From positions 62,001 through 126,000 of the forward strand of contig JAMDHS010000001.1 of NCBI GenBank assembly GCA_029717555.1: a stretch of 64,000 bases of DNA. Reading direction: 5' to 3'. The notes below the pieces were generated by a model. The model had not been told where the DNA came from, did not search any database, and saw nothing but the letters and a program-made list of their open reading frames with translations. The DNA comes from Peribolospora baueri. Its lineage: Eukaryota > Basidiomycota > Peribolosporomycetes > Peribolosporales > Peribolosporaceae. A program made the translations under genes and the position numbers. Shown here one piece after another: positions 1 through 12,713 of the stretch (position 1 is its first letter; each line of letters opens with the position of its first letter).

Positions 1-263
1 CACGACGAGCGGAACGGAGAGAGCCGCAGTCGGCTCCCAAACTCGGAAATGCATCACGTGATAAAGTAACCCTGGCCCGATGCGTTGTACGTGACTTTCC
101 CGGACTTCCGAGCAACCGCGCACGAAGACGATCTATGACTCTTCTTCTCTACTCCCCACTAAGCCAGCGTCATTTCTGGACAACAGCGTTTGCTACCTTA
201 GACGGTCTTGCCAAAACTTCGTATACCTTACCTTCCTCCCTACCTCTTATATCAGATTACTCC
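1..263 (+). promoter_or_regulatory. Upstream region of the LEU2 gene
   Basis: This stretch lies directly before the LEU2 start codon and probably carries its promoter and 5' leader. I see no confident Leu3-type inverted CCGG site or TATA box, and no gene in it. Confidence 0.4.
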
Positions 264-1931
<1,668 letters not shown>

Positions 1932-2120
1932 CGGAGTCTTTGTCTTACTCGAGGAGGAAGATATTTGCTGGCTCGCAAGACGGTGACTGTCATTGACGCG
2001 GAAAGAAAGAAATAATGGAATCGCAGGCGTGTCCTCCCATCCACCCACAAAAGGCTGTTCTGCTCGCACGAGGACACCGTGCGCCTGTCTGGCAACCGCT
2101 CTAACTGCGCATCATATCCA

Positions 2121-4233
2121 TCAATACCACATCGATACGCTAAAGCTTCGCTCCAAACTGCGCATCGCATGCCACCAACCGGGCGGAAATACGAGGAGAT
2201 CGCCCGGCTCGAGCACTGCGGCCACGGACACTGGACGGGCCTTCTCCTCGAAGACCGGAAAGCGTTGGGAGGTGCCATGACTCGCGCGATTACATTGGTC
2301 ATGCCCTTTACTTTTGGCCAGCAGCTCCGTCCTCTCGTCCTCGTCCGTCGTCAGCACCTTGAACACGTCTACGCGGGACGTGTTGGTCATATACGCCGAT
2401 GCCCCGCCTTGCCCGTTCTCGCAGTCGTCCTTCCCGTTCTCCTCGGCATCGCTCCCGTACGCGTACATCGCCGTGCCTACATCAGGAGGCGCGAGCCAGA
2501 CGAGCTTGCGTCCGATGACTTGCGCTGGCAGACAGAGAAGGGAAAGGAATGACGATGAAATGCAAAATTTAGTAAGAGCAGCAAGAAAGACCGCTTGTCA
2601 CCCGGTCCAAATGGCCAGCTGAGGCCGACATACCAACAAGGGTGAGGAGAGAAAAGATCGCACACTCACCGTAAGCATTGTAGTACGGGTCGACATGCGC
2701 AGGGCTCTCCGTGCCCTTTGCGCCCATCCACACGTTAACGATCGTCGTCTCCTCCGCCTCTCCATACCCATCCCCACGTTCGCTCCACTCGTTCACTCGT
2801 GTCGGAGGCTTGTACGTCGGGTAGAAGTGGGGCGCCGGTGGACTGGAGTAGACGTAATCTGGGAGGTGGATGTCACGTTCCAATGAAGGGAATTGGGTGA
2901 GGAGGGAGTGTTGAGCGAGGTAGAGGGGCGGCTTGCAATTTGAAGTTTGTGATAGAGATGAGTCTGGAGATGGGGCATCAGATGGCTCCCCAACTTCGGC
3001 TTCTGCGCCTCCTTGCTCAACTTCTCCATCGCCCCAGCCCACACGCTCCAAAAACTCTGCCCAAGGCACAATCGCCTGGCTCCACTCTGCGTCCGTGTAC
3101 TTCCCTCCCACTTCCACAGGTACTACTCTTCCCTCGCCAGCCAGTTTCAGAAGATAAGAGCGAGAGGCCCAGCGAGGAAGGGCTGTGCTCCCCTCGACCG
3201 CGAATCCTCGACCACCGTCGTCTCCAGAGCGGAGGGGGGATTCTTCCGATCGAGATGCGGGCCAGTCAAAGCAGAAACCGGGTAGTATGAAAGGGCTGTA
3301 GCGGTACTTTGCCAAGTAGTCGGATAACGAGGGAGGCGCAGAGAGGCGTGGAACGGGATTGGGCGCAATTTTTGAGGCGAGGCCGGTATTAGAGTTGGTC
3401 GGTGGAGTCGGTGAACGTCCATGGAGTCGATGTGCTGCTAACAACTCCGTCCGCTTGCGTTTCTTAGCCCTCGCCTCCCCCACCTCTCCGACCCCCGCAT
3501 CAATCGTAGTGTCCGTATAATGGGGTTGATGACTGGGCCTGCTGCGCTGGAGATGGGTTCTCTGGATGGCCTCGATCGCCGCGTACACTAACTCTCGGCG
3601 GCCTGCACCGGGTGCACCGGCCACGATGAGAGCCATGTCCAGCGTGCGAACCATAGAAAGCCAAAAAAAGCTGCTCTGCTGTGGAACGACCTTCTGCGCC
3701 AAATCGAACCCTTCGTTTACCTTGACCTTGCCTTTGCCTGCATCCTCCCTCACGTCGCTGCATTCAAAGCCGTCTGTGAGTCGCCCACGGGCGCAGCGCT
3801 CGTCCAGAAGAAGAGCCCCAGCCACTTTGAGCAAGCTGACATCAGTGTACAGGCGCCTCCAATGCGTTGGTACATCTTTGTAAGGGTACGCCAGCAGCTT
3901 CTCGTCCGCGAGTCTGAGAAGCTGGTGAGGGATGTCGAGAAGGCGCGTATCGTGCCGTTTCCCCGGTGTCAATGACCGTTTGCTTGAATCTGTGGACGCA
4001 TGGATGACCCGGGAGAGGAAATGTAGGTTTCGCCTGAGGAGATGTACGGTTGCTGGACCGCAAAGAGCTAGGTCTGCAGAGGATCGGGAACGCATGAGAG
4101 GAAAATAAGCATTTGCCAGCAGTCCTGCTTCGCTTCCATCCTCCTATGCCTCCACATCTTACTTACCTTGATCCAGCTCGCTCTGCACCGCCTCGACGAT
4201 GAACGGGACGATACTGTGCGACATGGAGGACAT
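2121..4233 (-). CDS. JmjC-domain protein of the JMJD5/KDM8 type
   Basis: Probable Fe(II)/2-oxoglutarate-dependent hydroxylase or demethylase, 624 aa, three exons on the minus strand: 4233-4167, 4073-2670, 2524-2121. The N-terminal third carries the KDM8-like motif PTHWRRLYTDVSLLKVAGAL. The jelly-roll core at the C-terminus shows the metal pair HVDPYYN (about residue 483) and the distal His in GDLLVFPPGWWHAM (about residue 609), with GRKLVWLAPP between them. Splicing out 2669-2525 gives the family-typical NAYAQVIGRK. The small first exon (MSSMSHSIVPFIVEAV...) starts at 4233, only 174 bp from the start of the divergent Mpv17 gene, so the two probably share a promoter region. Whether the substrate is a histone or another protein cannot be told from sequence. 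The first exon is the least certain part. Confidence 0.85.
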
Positions 4234-4407
4234 CAGTTTGGTCTCGTTCGAGGGCGTTGGGGGGGGGAAGGTTGAGGCGGACAGGTCGAGTTGATCACGA
4301 GACCCGCGTCGCTCGCGCTTAGTCAGCCGAGTACCCGAACAAGCGTATGACCTTTTCAAAGCCGCCGGGCAGTGACGACCGACGCTTTGGAGCGGACGCC
4401 ATCGAAG

Positions 4408-5688
4408 ATGCTCTTCGGCGTCTTCTCTAGGGTAGCCCGCGTCTACACCGCCAACTACGAGCGCCACCCGTTTTGGACGCTTGCTGTGACAAACGCTGCA
4501 CTCTTCACCCTTGGAGATGTGCTCGCCCAGACGGTTGAGCGTTTCGTGAGTTGTGCCGTCACGGCGCGACAGGCCGTGACGTGCTGTTGTGCTGTCGTGC
4601 TCAAGAGAGAACAGTTCCTTTTCTTTCTTATGTTATTACCACATTTCATTTCTCGCAGTCTCGAGACGATGGCAAGCCACCAACGACGTCTTCCGACACC
4701 TCCACGTTTCCGTCCTCATTCGACCCGAAACGCGCCATCCGATTTGCGGTGTATGGTGCAGGCATAGCCCCCATCGTAGGAAGTTGGATGCACTTCCTCG
4801 AGCACCGTTTTCCTCTCAATGGCAATGCCAGTGACGCCGGACGAGGTCAGGTCCAAGCACAGGTGCAGGGAAAAGCGCGGGAGAAGGTACAGGACAGCGC
4901 GAAGGGTGTCGTCGCTGCGGGTAAACGGCGATCGCTGAGAGAGGCCGGAGGGGCGAGCATGAAACAATTGGGGAAGAGGGTGCTGGCTGATCAAGTGATC
5001 TTGTGAGTGCGTCTGATGGTGCCAGTGCAAGTCACCTTTGCGGGAGGGCACAAGTACAATGGCTGGCGCGGACTCGACGTGCGCTTGTGTCACTGGGCTT
5101 GTCCCTCCTGGTCTGCATGATGACACAGTAGTTAATCTACGGATTGCACCGCATCTACACAGCGCCCCATTTGGTATGGTGCTTTTCATTGGCGCAATGG
5201 GCGTCCTGGAGGGACAGAGTCTCGAGGACATCAAATCCAAGTACATGGAGGTGGGCGAGCCGAGCCGTGCTCGAGAAACAATTCTCGCAGATTAGACTTT
5301 CTCTCGGTCTTATCACCTTCTCCCGTTTGCATGTTTCGAAACCGGCCTCTCTTGTCTCTGGCCCCGTTCCAGATGTTTGTCCCGGCCCTCCTAGCTAACT
5401 GGAAGCTCTGGCCAGCGGTACAGGTCATCAACTTCAGATTTATGCCTCTTCGGTGAGCGACCTCCCCACCTCCATGCCGAACCCGTGAAACCGTTTACGG
5501 TCTTTTAGCTGATGTGAACATGGTCTTGGAACGGCGCCTGATGGAGCAGCTACCGCGTCCCGTTCGCTTCCTCCGTCGGCGTCCTTTGGACGCTTTATCT
5601 CTCCCTCCTCAACAAGGGCGCCGCGAAGGAGCAGGCCAAGAGGCACGACCATCAACAGGTGGAAGGAGGGATGGTGGGCGATCATTAA
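4408..5688 (+). CDS. Mpv17/PMP22 family membrane protein
   Basis: Small four-helix membrane protein of the Mpv17/PMP22 family (yeast Sym1 relatives sit in the mitochondrial inner membrane; others are peroxisomal). 262 aa in five exons: 4408-4545, 4659-5002, 5163-5250, 5373-5452, 5550-5688. Family signatures: Y...HPFWTLAVTNAALFTLGDVLAQ at the N-terminus, ADQVIFAPFGMVLFIGAMGVLEG, and the C-terminal ALLANWKLWPAVQVINFRF followed by YRVPF, which appears only after splicing. A charged insert rich in Gln, Lys and Arg (about residues 95-145) sits between the first and second conserved blocks and is longer than in yeast Sym1. Organelle is not determined. Exact substrate or channel function of the family is still debated. 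Confidence 0.9.
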
Positions 5689-5822
5689 GCGAGAATACGA
5701 GGCTAAATGCTCGGCCAAGTGTAGAGAGGGCGTCGTAGAGTCACGGTCACATTTTGTGCGAAGGGTATCTTTATCTCGATTCCATGTAAGAATAGAACAA
5801 GCGCACATGCCCGTCAAATCTT

Positions 5823-7370
5823 TCAAGTCTTCCCTCCCGAGCTTTTGCGCTTGGACCTGCGCAAACCTTCCCCTCCGTTCGGCACCTCCTTGCGCTTCCT
5901 CCGATCGCCAGTCCCGTTGGCGTTTGCGCCTGTTCCAGTAACCTCCACTTTTTCGTTCGCACGATCCCCTCCGACCTCAGCGTTCTCTTTTGCCTTCGCG
6001 CCCTTCCCCTTTCCCTTCTTCCCATCCCACCCTCCCAATCCTTTCTCCCCCACCATCTTCACAGCCTCGAACGCCAAGTCGGAAACAGACTGCACGCTAA
6101 GCCTCCCGCGGTTCAGCAGTGCCATGTCCCGGATGGCCGAAGCGTGCTCCTCGGTGAGGTAGTCAGGACGACCAGAGGGCGAGGAGGAGGCGATGTGCTG
6201 AAGGAAGGCGAGGGGAACAAAGTGGGCTAAACGGGACACGAAGCGAACGTCCACCTGATGACCAGGTCATCGGGCGTCGGTCAGGAAGCAGAAAGCGGTG
6301 TGAGCATGACTAGTCTCTGTCGCTCGGCATGCAGGGCGCGCGAGGAGGCGGAGCGCTGTGCTCATGTATTTTCGCACCATGTACCACTTCGGATTGTCTT
6401 TATCGGACTTGGGATCGAAGTAAGGGTGACTCGCGTCCCACGCCGTGTCTGCGTGTTAGATGTACGAAGGGCGGTGAACGGGGTTCTCTTGTCAGCCCTT
6501 GCTTGGATGCAGCAACTGCTGCAGCGGTCTCAAGCAACGGGCAGATAGCTCACGGTCAGGGTAGCCTTCTCTTGCGACCTGGCTGGACATGAACAAAAGG
6601 TAAAGGTATGGTACAACATATACGGGTGAGTCGTCAGACGCATTGCGCCTTTCAGAGACGGTATATGATCCATGCTACTCGAAGGACTCCGCACCTCCGC
6701 GATAGCAGCGACGCCTAACCCGGCCCACACCGACAGCCAAGAATTCGCGGGAAAATGGAAAAGAAAGCAAGCAAAGAAGCAAAGAAAGGAAGCGTCATGA
6801 TGAGCCCAGACCATAGTCCCAATCATTTCTTTCAACATCCACCGGGCGCGATGCGCTCACAGCATCCAACTCACCGGGTACTTTGGTGTTGGAGTGATAG
6901 AAGAGCACTCCATGCCCGACCTTCATCTTTTCCTTCATAATATTCTTGGCCTCCGGGTTCCGTACGCCTGCTCAGGAGGTTTAATGAAGCGGTGGGAAGC
7001 GAAGGTGTAAGTGACAAAAGAGACGAAGAGTCAGCGAGGCGAGGTCGAGCTCGCGACGCACCGTCCCAAGGAGACGTGCTTTGCGAGCGACAGTTGTGGG
7101 GGAGCACGAGTCGACGAAGAGGAATAGGGCGGAGGAAAAAAAGCAGAACAGAATGACATTGCGAGAAGAGTGAGTGTGTTCGGAGCGAACGTCGAGATCG
7201 CTTCGCTTGCTCTCCCCTCCAGGCGTCGATTTCTCGCTCGCTCACCCGATCTTCTCAAAATCGTCTACGCTGAAGGCCACGTCCTTCCCTTTCACGATGC
7301 GGCTATCGGGCTCAGCCTTCATCAGCCAGTGGGTGATGGGCTGCTGCTCTGCATCTTCCCGACCCGGCAT
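5823..7370 (-). CDS. EVE-domain protein (THYN1-like)
   Basis: Putative reader of modified bases: EVE domains (human THYN1, bacterial YTH-like fold) bind modified DNA or RNA nucleotides. 260 aa, seven exons on the minus strand: 7370-7246, 7078-7062, 6967-6875, 6714-6695, 6578-6554, 6448-6378, 6254-5823. Three exons are only 17, 20 and 25 nt; all are needed to restore the family core: [17 protein letters not shown], then [54 protein letters not shown] and VDVRFVSRL. The reading phase closes through all seven. The C-terminal 60 residues are a Lys/Gly-rich basic tail that may bind nucleic acid or act as a nuclear signal. The start codon lies only 3 nt after a stop codon of a possible upstream exon (see 7374-7530). 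Confidence 0.9.
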
Positions 7371-7373
7371 TGT

Positions 7374-7530
7374 CTAGGGTCGAGTGTTGACAGCTGGTGC
7401 TGTTTGTGTTCCCAAGACTGGTTGCAGGTTTGGCAGCAGATCTTCCTCAACCGCGTCGTTGTTGATCACGTCGATCGCGATCGTTGGACGCCCTCCGCTC
7501 CTCCTTCTCGCTCGCCAGTCTAGCTGCTCG
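7374..7530 (-). CDS. Possible terminal exon of a small unidentified gene
   Basis: On the minus strand a frame reading LDWRARRRSGGRPTIAIDVI and then NNDAVEEDLLPNLQPVLGT ends in TAG at 7376-7374, three bases before the EVE start codon. Its composition looks protein-like (acidic, few rare residues) rather than random. An upstream frame (MDVDGDHEDDQLPSWSPLC..., beginning near 7778) with a GT donor near 7634 could join to it through an AG near 7531, giving a protein of about 100 aa. I do not recognise a family. It could equally be part of the EVE 5' leader. Treat as a candidate only. Confidence 0.25.
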
Positions 7531-8107
7531 CTCTTGGCCTCATCACTTGCGGACCGAACATATCTAAGTGGGCTCAGGCGGTTGCGTCTACTAGAGTACT
7601 GACGTCCCTCCCGGCTTTTGCCGACCGATGCGTACCTTCCCGAACGTCGATCTCACCACGGCCGTGACTTGCAGCGCTTCAGACGCTAGATTAAAGACAA
7701 GATAAGGTGCAGACCTGGGCATGCATAGCGGGGACCATGAGGGGAGTTGATCATCTTCATGATCACCGTCAACGTCCATCCTTCAACATGCCTATTCGCA
7801 GCAGTCGTGTTGCCGCGCACGTGCGGAGAAGACGCTGACGCAATGGGGAGTGAACAGGCTACGCAGCTTCTTCGATTCTCTTTCCTATCCGACACAAGAT
7901 TACTGTCAAAAATGGAACATTATCAAACCTCAGCCGACGAGATCCACTTTTCCCTTCCTTTCCCCTTGGGCTCGCATCCCCGCCGACGTTGTATCAGAAT
8001 CTTACCACGCCGTCTCTCCACACAGAACTACAACGCTCGCCTATCACGTGACGCATTTACCATGCAGCAAAAAGACAAACAGAAACTGGCCAGAGGCACA
8101 AAAAGTT
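7531..8107. other. Intergenic stretch between EVE gene and tRNA-Ser
   Basis: Apart from the possible upstream exon of the unidentified minus-strand gene (about 7634-7778), I see nothing recognisable here. It probably holds the promoter of the EVE gene and the downstream flank of the tRNA. Confidence 0.3.
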
Positions 8108-8199
8108 CGACATGTACAGGACTCGAACCTGTGCTCCCAAAGGGAATCCGATTACTTCAACATTCGAATCGAACGCCTTAACCACTCGGCCAACATGTC
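8108..8199 (-). tRNA. tRNA-Ser (anticodon CGA) with a 10-nt intron
   Basis: Read on the minus strand it folds as a class II tRNA: acceptor stem GACATGT pairs with ACATGTC, D arm GCCGAGTGGTTAAGGC, anticodon stem TTCGA/TCGGA, anticodon CGA in the loop TTCGAA..A, a variable arm built on CCCTTTGGG, and T arm ACAGG-TTCGAGT-CCTGT. A 10-nt insert (TGTTGAAGTA) lies after position 37, the normal site of eukaryotic tRNA introns. The mature length would be 82 nt, right for tRNA-Ser. Discriminator base is G, as in fungal serine tRNAs. Confidence 0.92.
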
Positions 8200-8487
8200 C
8201 TCGCGTGTTCGAATGGATTCGGAAACCAGCTATGTTCTGTGCATAGCTAGACGTGGAGACGTTCGTGAGACGCCGAGAGCGAAGTTGTACTTCGAACGCG
8301 ATGTTCCCGATGGAAAGGCCGTGACGGGTCTTCAGAGGCGTGAGCAGAACTTTCTTGAGGCAGGTCACAACTAGCCTCTCCTTTTACCACCTAAGAGTTA
8401 AACATAACCCAAGTGTCCCTGGTGGAGAGTGCACGTATGACCGTGGAACTCGTCCGACACACCCTTAAAAGCGACGCCGCTCGCCGT

Positions 8488-10353
8488 TCATTGCTCTACG
8501 ACGACCCAACTCGTCCCGCAACCGGCCCAAACGTCGACAACGCGCCCTCTCTCAACGTCGCGAGCCGCCTGTTCGCCCAGCGGTCCTCTGACCGGCGGCC
8601 AAATTTTCGTCGGGGCATAGACATCCTTTTTGTGACCTAACCCCAGATTCCCGTGTTCATTCCACCCCCACGCCCATACCTCCGTTTCATCCTCCTCCTC
8701 GTCACCTTCCTCCGTCTTGCACCGCGGAGCGCTCGAAGAGACACGTACGAGGAGAAGGACATGCTCGCTACCCGCCGCCAACTTGATGATCTCTCGCCCT
8801 CGCCTGTCTCCGTGGTTGTCGCGGTCGTCTGGAGTCACGGCAGCTCCCGTCGGCACAAGCCATGGTAAAGCCACGCTCGCAGGTGTCGATGAAGAAGGCT
8901 GGGCGTTCGAAGTTTGGCCGTAGCCATTGCCTAGTTGCCCGTGTTGATTCGAACCCCAAGCGTAAACTCGAGTGTCGGCCTCTCGACTGACGGAGGCGCC
9001 GTGGCTGAGCGAGGAACGGCAGAGAAGAAAGGTGCTGTTCCAACTGCAATGAACGCGCAAGGGCCACAAGTCGCCCGCATCCACTGTCCCTGCAGAGTCG
9101 GCTCTCGAGACAGCCGAACAACTAGCACTTTCCGCCGCCAAGTTGATAGAGTCGAGAAAGGCGTGAGCCAACTGTCCCTTCTTGTCCGAACCCATTGTAT
9201 ATACCTTATGCCGGCCAGGCATACGGTCCAGATCGGCGTAGAGCAGTGCGGTGTGGTCTCGACCGGCGGCGATTGAGATGTTTGAAGATGGTGGAGCCAG
9301 CGAACTGTCCGACGTTGGACGCGAAGTAGGCAAAAACGAGTCGCTGGATGGACGGGACCGCGATGGGAAGTTGATGAGTCGCGGCGAGACGACCGCTCCC
9401 TGGCCGTCACCGCTAGGTCCTCGTCGCTTGCTAGCCATAGGCCGGCCGACTGGACGAGCTTTCAAGGAGGACGGCTTGGTTCGAGCATTGTCGCCGCCTC
9501 CAGGCTCTCCCCTCTCCCCTTCTAGCGGACCCAGCTGACCATGCCGAGCCGCCCCCCAGCCCACAACAATGACCCGCTCATCGTCGCGCGTTGACGCATC
9601 GCCGTTCACGCCGGTGACGATGAGAACAGCCAAGGCGTGCCTTGGCCCTGCGACGATGTCCTCGACTCGGAACCAGACTCGATCTGATGGCGACGAATGC
9701 GGAACGACGCTATACAGGTCAACGAGATGCGGCCCCATATCGACTCGTCCCACGGGTAGCCCTGCGCCGAGCTCCCCGAAATCATTCGATCCGAAGGAAA
9801 ATATAGCATCTGAAAGGGGGTCGGCGGTGTCGCTGCCGTGAGATGATCGCGGCCGTAGGACGATGAAGCTCGTCTCCCAACTCGCTGCGACTCGGATGGG
9901 CTCCAAGATCGAGTCGCTGCTGTGGTCATGATGGCTCGCCCGCCCTAACGGGCTGGACGCTACGAGGTCGTCGATGTCCAGTCGGTGAAAGACGCGGGGG
10001 TCGTCGGTCGAGTCAAGAGAACGACCTAGCTGGCCGCGAACGTTGTGACCTGCCGCCCAGACTTGCTTCGTCGTGGACTGGGAGCCCTGGCCTGTGAACG
10101 ACGTCCGTTGTAACTTGCTCGGCTCTCCGGCAGTGGGAATCTGTCGAGAGAGCTCTACCAAGACGAGCGTGTGGTTTGCGCCGCTAGCCAGTTGAAGGAT
10201 CCGTGCGCCGTCTGGCAGGCCAGAGGAGCTACCCTCGAAGCGGCACGGCTGGAAACGGTGCACATCGTCGACGCCGCCTATGCCGAGCTGTCCGCCCGAG
10301 TTAGAACCGGCGGCGTAGGGCCACTGTGAGCGGCTTGGGGAAGAGAGCGTCAT
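8488..10353 (-). CDS. RCC1-repeat (beta-propeller) protein, ATS1-like
   Basis: Intronless 621-aa protein built almost wholly of RCC1 repeats. Seven blades can be read from signature segments: AAGSNSGGQLGIG, AAGHNVRGQLG, SFGSNDFGELGAG, VGWGAARHGQLG, TMGSDKKGQLA, AWGSNQHGQLGNG and AWGWNEHGNLGLG. The repeat count matches one complete seven-bladed propeller. Several blades carry Ser/Arg-rich inserts, the longest around residues 300-370. RCC1-like proteins act as Ran exchange factors (RCC1) or as scaffolds; yeast ATS1 works with the elongator/diphthamide machinery. I favour the ATS1-like class because the glycine-rich N-terminus and the lack of an obvious nuclear-localising tail differ from Prp20/RCC1, but the exact role is open. 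Divergent from the TatD gene, 244 bp apart. Confidence 0.85.
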   Translation of the reverse strand: MTLSSPSRSQWPYAAGSNSGGQLGIGGVDDVHRFQPCRFEGSSSGLPDGARILQLASGANHTLVLVELSRQIPTAGEPSKLQRTSFTGQGSQSTTKQVWAAGHNVRGQLGRSLDSTDDPRVFHRLDIDDLVASSPLGRASHHDHSSDSILEPIRVAASWETSFIVLRPRSSHGSDTADPLSDAIFSFGSNDFGELGAGLPVGRVDMGPHLVDLYSVVPHSSPSDRVWFRVEDIVAGPRHALAVLIVTGVNGDASTRDDERVIVVGWGAARHGQLGPLEGERGEPGGGDNARTKPSSLKARPVGRPMASKRRGPSGDGQGAVVSPRLINFPSRSRPSSDSFLPTSRPTSDSSLAPPSSNISIAAGRDHTALLYADLDRMPGRHKVYTMGSDKKGQLAHAFLDSINLAAESASCSAVSRADSAGTVDAGDLWPLRVHCSWNSTFLLCRSSLSHGASVSREADTRVYAWGSNQHGQLGNGYGQTSNAQPSSSTPASVALPWLVPTGAAVTPDDRDNHGDRRGREIIKLAAGSEHVLLLVRVSSSAPRCKTEEGDEEEDETEVWAWGWNEHGNLGLGHKKDVYAPTKIWPPVRGPLGEQAARDVERGRVVDVWAGCGTSWVVVEQ

Positions 10354-10597
10354 AAGTGTGTGGAGATGGTCCGACTTGACTCTGGTGGAGTCAGGTCGAC
10401 GGTGGAGGTAGAAAGAAGAAAGACGTCACACGATTCGTTAAATGAACGCCGGCCGCCGATCTCGCCTCCATCCCAACCTCCACCGCTGGCACTCCCTCGA
10501 CCTTGACACCAAGCAGAAAACGTTTCCCCTTCGGCTTTTCTAGCACTCGTCTGGTCCATTTTCATTGTCACTCCTTCGCCCTACTCTGTTTACGTAT

Positions 10598-12297
10598 ATG
10601 AACCTCGCAAGAATGGCCTCCAACCTCGCACGCGATTGCCGGTTCATCGGTGAGCTTCTCGTTCTCTAGGAGCGCCCCTAAGGTGAAGGTCGATCCCCAC
10701 TCATTCCGACCATGCGTATCCTTGCCTACTCAATGCAAAGAGATTGGCTCGAACCTCACCGACCCGGTCTTTCGAGGGCGGTATCACGGCTCGAAGAAGC
10801 ATGAAGGTGCGTTCTGCCTCTTCATCGTTCCGAGCGACTATCTGATCTAGTGGGCCCCCAACCTTTTCTATCGAACCTACCGCTCGCTCGTCACACAGAC
10901 GACTTTGACCAGATGCTCGGCAGGGCTCGAGCTGCCGGCGTCAAAGCGCAGATCGTGACGGGAGGGAGTTTGAAGGAGAGCACATCTGCGTTGGCCCTCG
11001 TCAAGAAGCATGGTGGGCATGCCTGCAAAAGGGGAAAAATGGCGGACGAGACAGAACGCTGATTTTGGTTTCCCTTCGGCGTCACTTTCGCAGACGACCT
11101 CTACTGCACCGTCGGTTGCCATCCCACGCGGTCTTCCGAGTTTGAGAAAGACCCCAGGGGCGCCGACGCCTATTACGACGGGTTGGCCAGGGTCATAGAG
11201 GAGAACATGGGGGGCCATAAGGGAAAGGGAAAGGTTGTGGCCGTTGGCGAATGCGGGTTAGGTGAGTTGGGGATGGACCGATATCCGACGTCGCCCTTGA
11301 CCGTGACCGTCGTTCTCCCCTGCTTCACGCCGCTGACGTTAATCGAATCCTCGCAATGAATGACTCAACCCGACGTGACGAAGACTACGACCGTCTCTTT
11401 TTCTCCCCGGCGGACACGCAAAAGACCTATTTTTCCAAGCAACTCTCTCTAGCGGCCAGGTTCGGTCTACCCCTCTTTCTGCACTCCCGCGCCGCTCACG
11501 ACGACTTTCTCTCCATCCTTCGACCTCACATTCCCGCCCTGCAAGCGGCCTGCGGCGGGATGGAGGGCGACAAGGAGGGGAGGTGGAAGGGGGTGGGACG
11601 GATCGGGGTGGCGCACAGCTTTACGGGCACGGTGGAGGAGATGAAGGAGCTCGTCGAGGCAGGGCTGTTCATCGGCGTGAACGGATGCTCGCTCAAGACG
11701 GAGGATCAGTTGAAGATGGTGAAGGAGATCCCATTGGAGAGGCTCATGTTGGAGACGGGTGGGTGCTGCACGCGTCGTCCGAACTGGCCGTCTTTCGTTC
11801 TCGTCGCTCACAGTTTCGCCCCTGCGTTCTTCTTCTCCTTCCTGCCCTCCCCATTCATCTTCTTTGCAGACGCGCCGTGGTGCGAGACACGACAGACGCA
11901 CGCCTCTCACTCTCATCTCGCCGCTCTTTCGCACCGGGATCCGTCTCTATACGCTCTCTTCTTCCCTGGGACGTGCAAACCCGAACGTTGGGCTGCGGGC
12001 AAGACTGTCAAAGGGCGTAACGAGCCGTGCGCGATCGGCGGGGTGGCCTGGATCGTGGCACAGGTGAAAGGGGTGTCATTCGAGACGGTGGTCGAGGAGG
12101 CTTGGAGGAATACGCAGTGGGTGTTCGGGATCGGGGCGGCGATGGCGGACAGGACGCAGGAAGCGCCGAAGATGGACGACGAGCAGTTTCCGAGCCTCAG
12201 CGGTGGCGGCGGCGGCGGCGGCGTTGGCGGCAGACGGACTGAGCAGGCAAACGCCGCGTCGGAGACGGGAAAACCGGACGGTTGGTCGGTTTGGTGA
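10598..12297 (+). CDS. TatD-family metal-dependent deoxyribonuclease
   Basis: TIM-barrel Mg2+-dependent nuclease of the TatD family (yeast YBL055C, human TATDN1), linked to 3'-5' exonuclease activity and DNA breakdown in apoptosis-like death. 400 aa in six exons: 10598-10649, 10741-10806, 10899-11012, 11094-11261, 11384-11758, 11870-12297. Motifs: [17 protein letters not shown] near the start, [27 protein letters not shown] with a metal His, [18 protein letters not shown] and [13 protein letters not shown], the latter restored only when the intron 11759-11869 is removed. The last 60 residues run past the normal fold and include a glycine run (about residue 370) with no known counterpart. An alternative start lies 15 bases downstream (MASNLARD). 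Confidence 0.92.
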
Positions 12298-12713
12298 AGC
12301 GCTTCTTCGGGATAGGAACTTCATCTGGAGAGTCTGCTGTCTCTAGCAGAATGGAAGGGGTATTTCTTATAGAACGGCGCCACCGTTTGTCTACTATTGC
12401 TCGAAATTCCCACTCGAGGAGAGCCTACGAGTATCTTTCGGAGAACCGATCTGGCCGATCCGATAGCTCGAAACCGAGACGGCGGCGCGAGGGAGATTCG
12501 TTTGCCCCATCCGCCGTCGTGACGAGGACCGGAAATGGGCCATCTATGTGACTGACGGCGGAGATTTCGATTTCGAATTTCGAGGCTGCACGGCGCCAAG
12601 TGGGTGATCGAGGGAGTGCTGAATGAGAATGAAAAGTGCCAGAGTGACTGACAATACAAAATCGGGCTTGGACAGAAAGAAGGACGACGACCATGGCGAC
12701 GCGCGCGTCGCGT
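12298..12713. other. Convergent intergenic stretch
   Basis: This lies between the 3' ends of the TatD gene and the membrane-protein gene. I see no gene, repeat or RNA in it; it presumably holds both polyadenylation regions. Confidence 0.4.
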
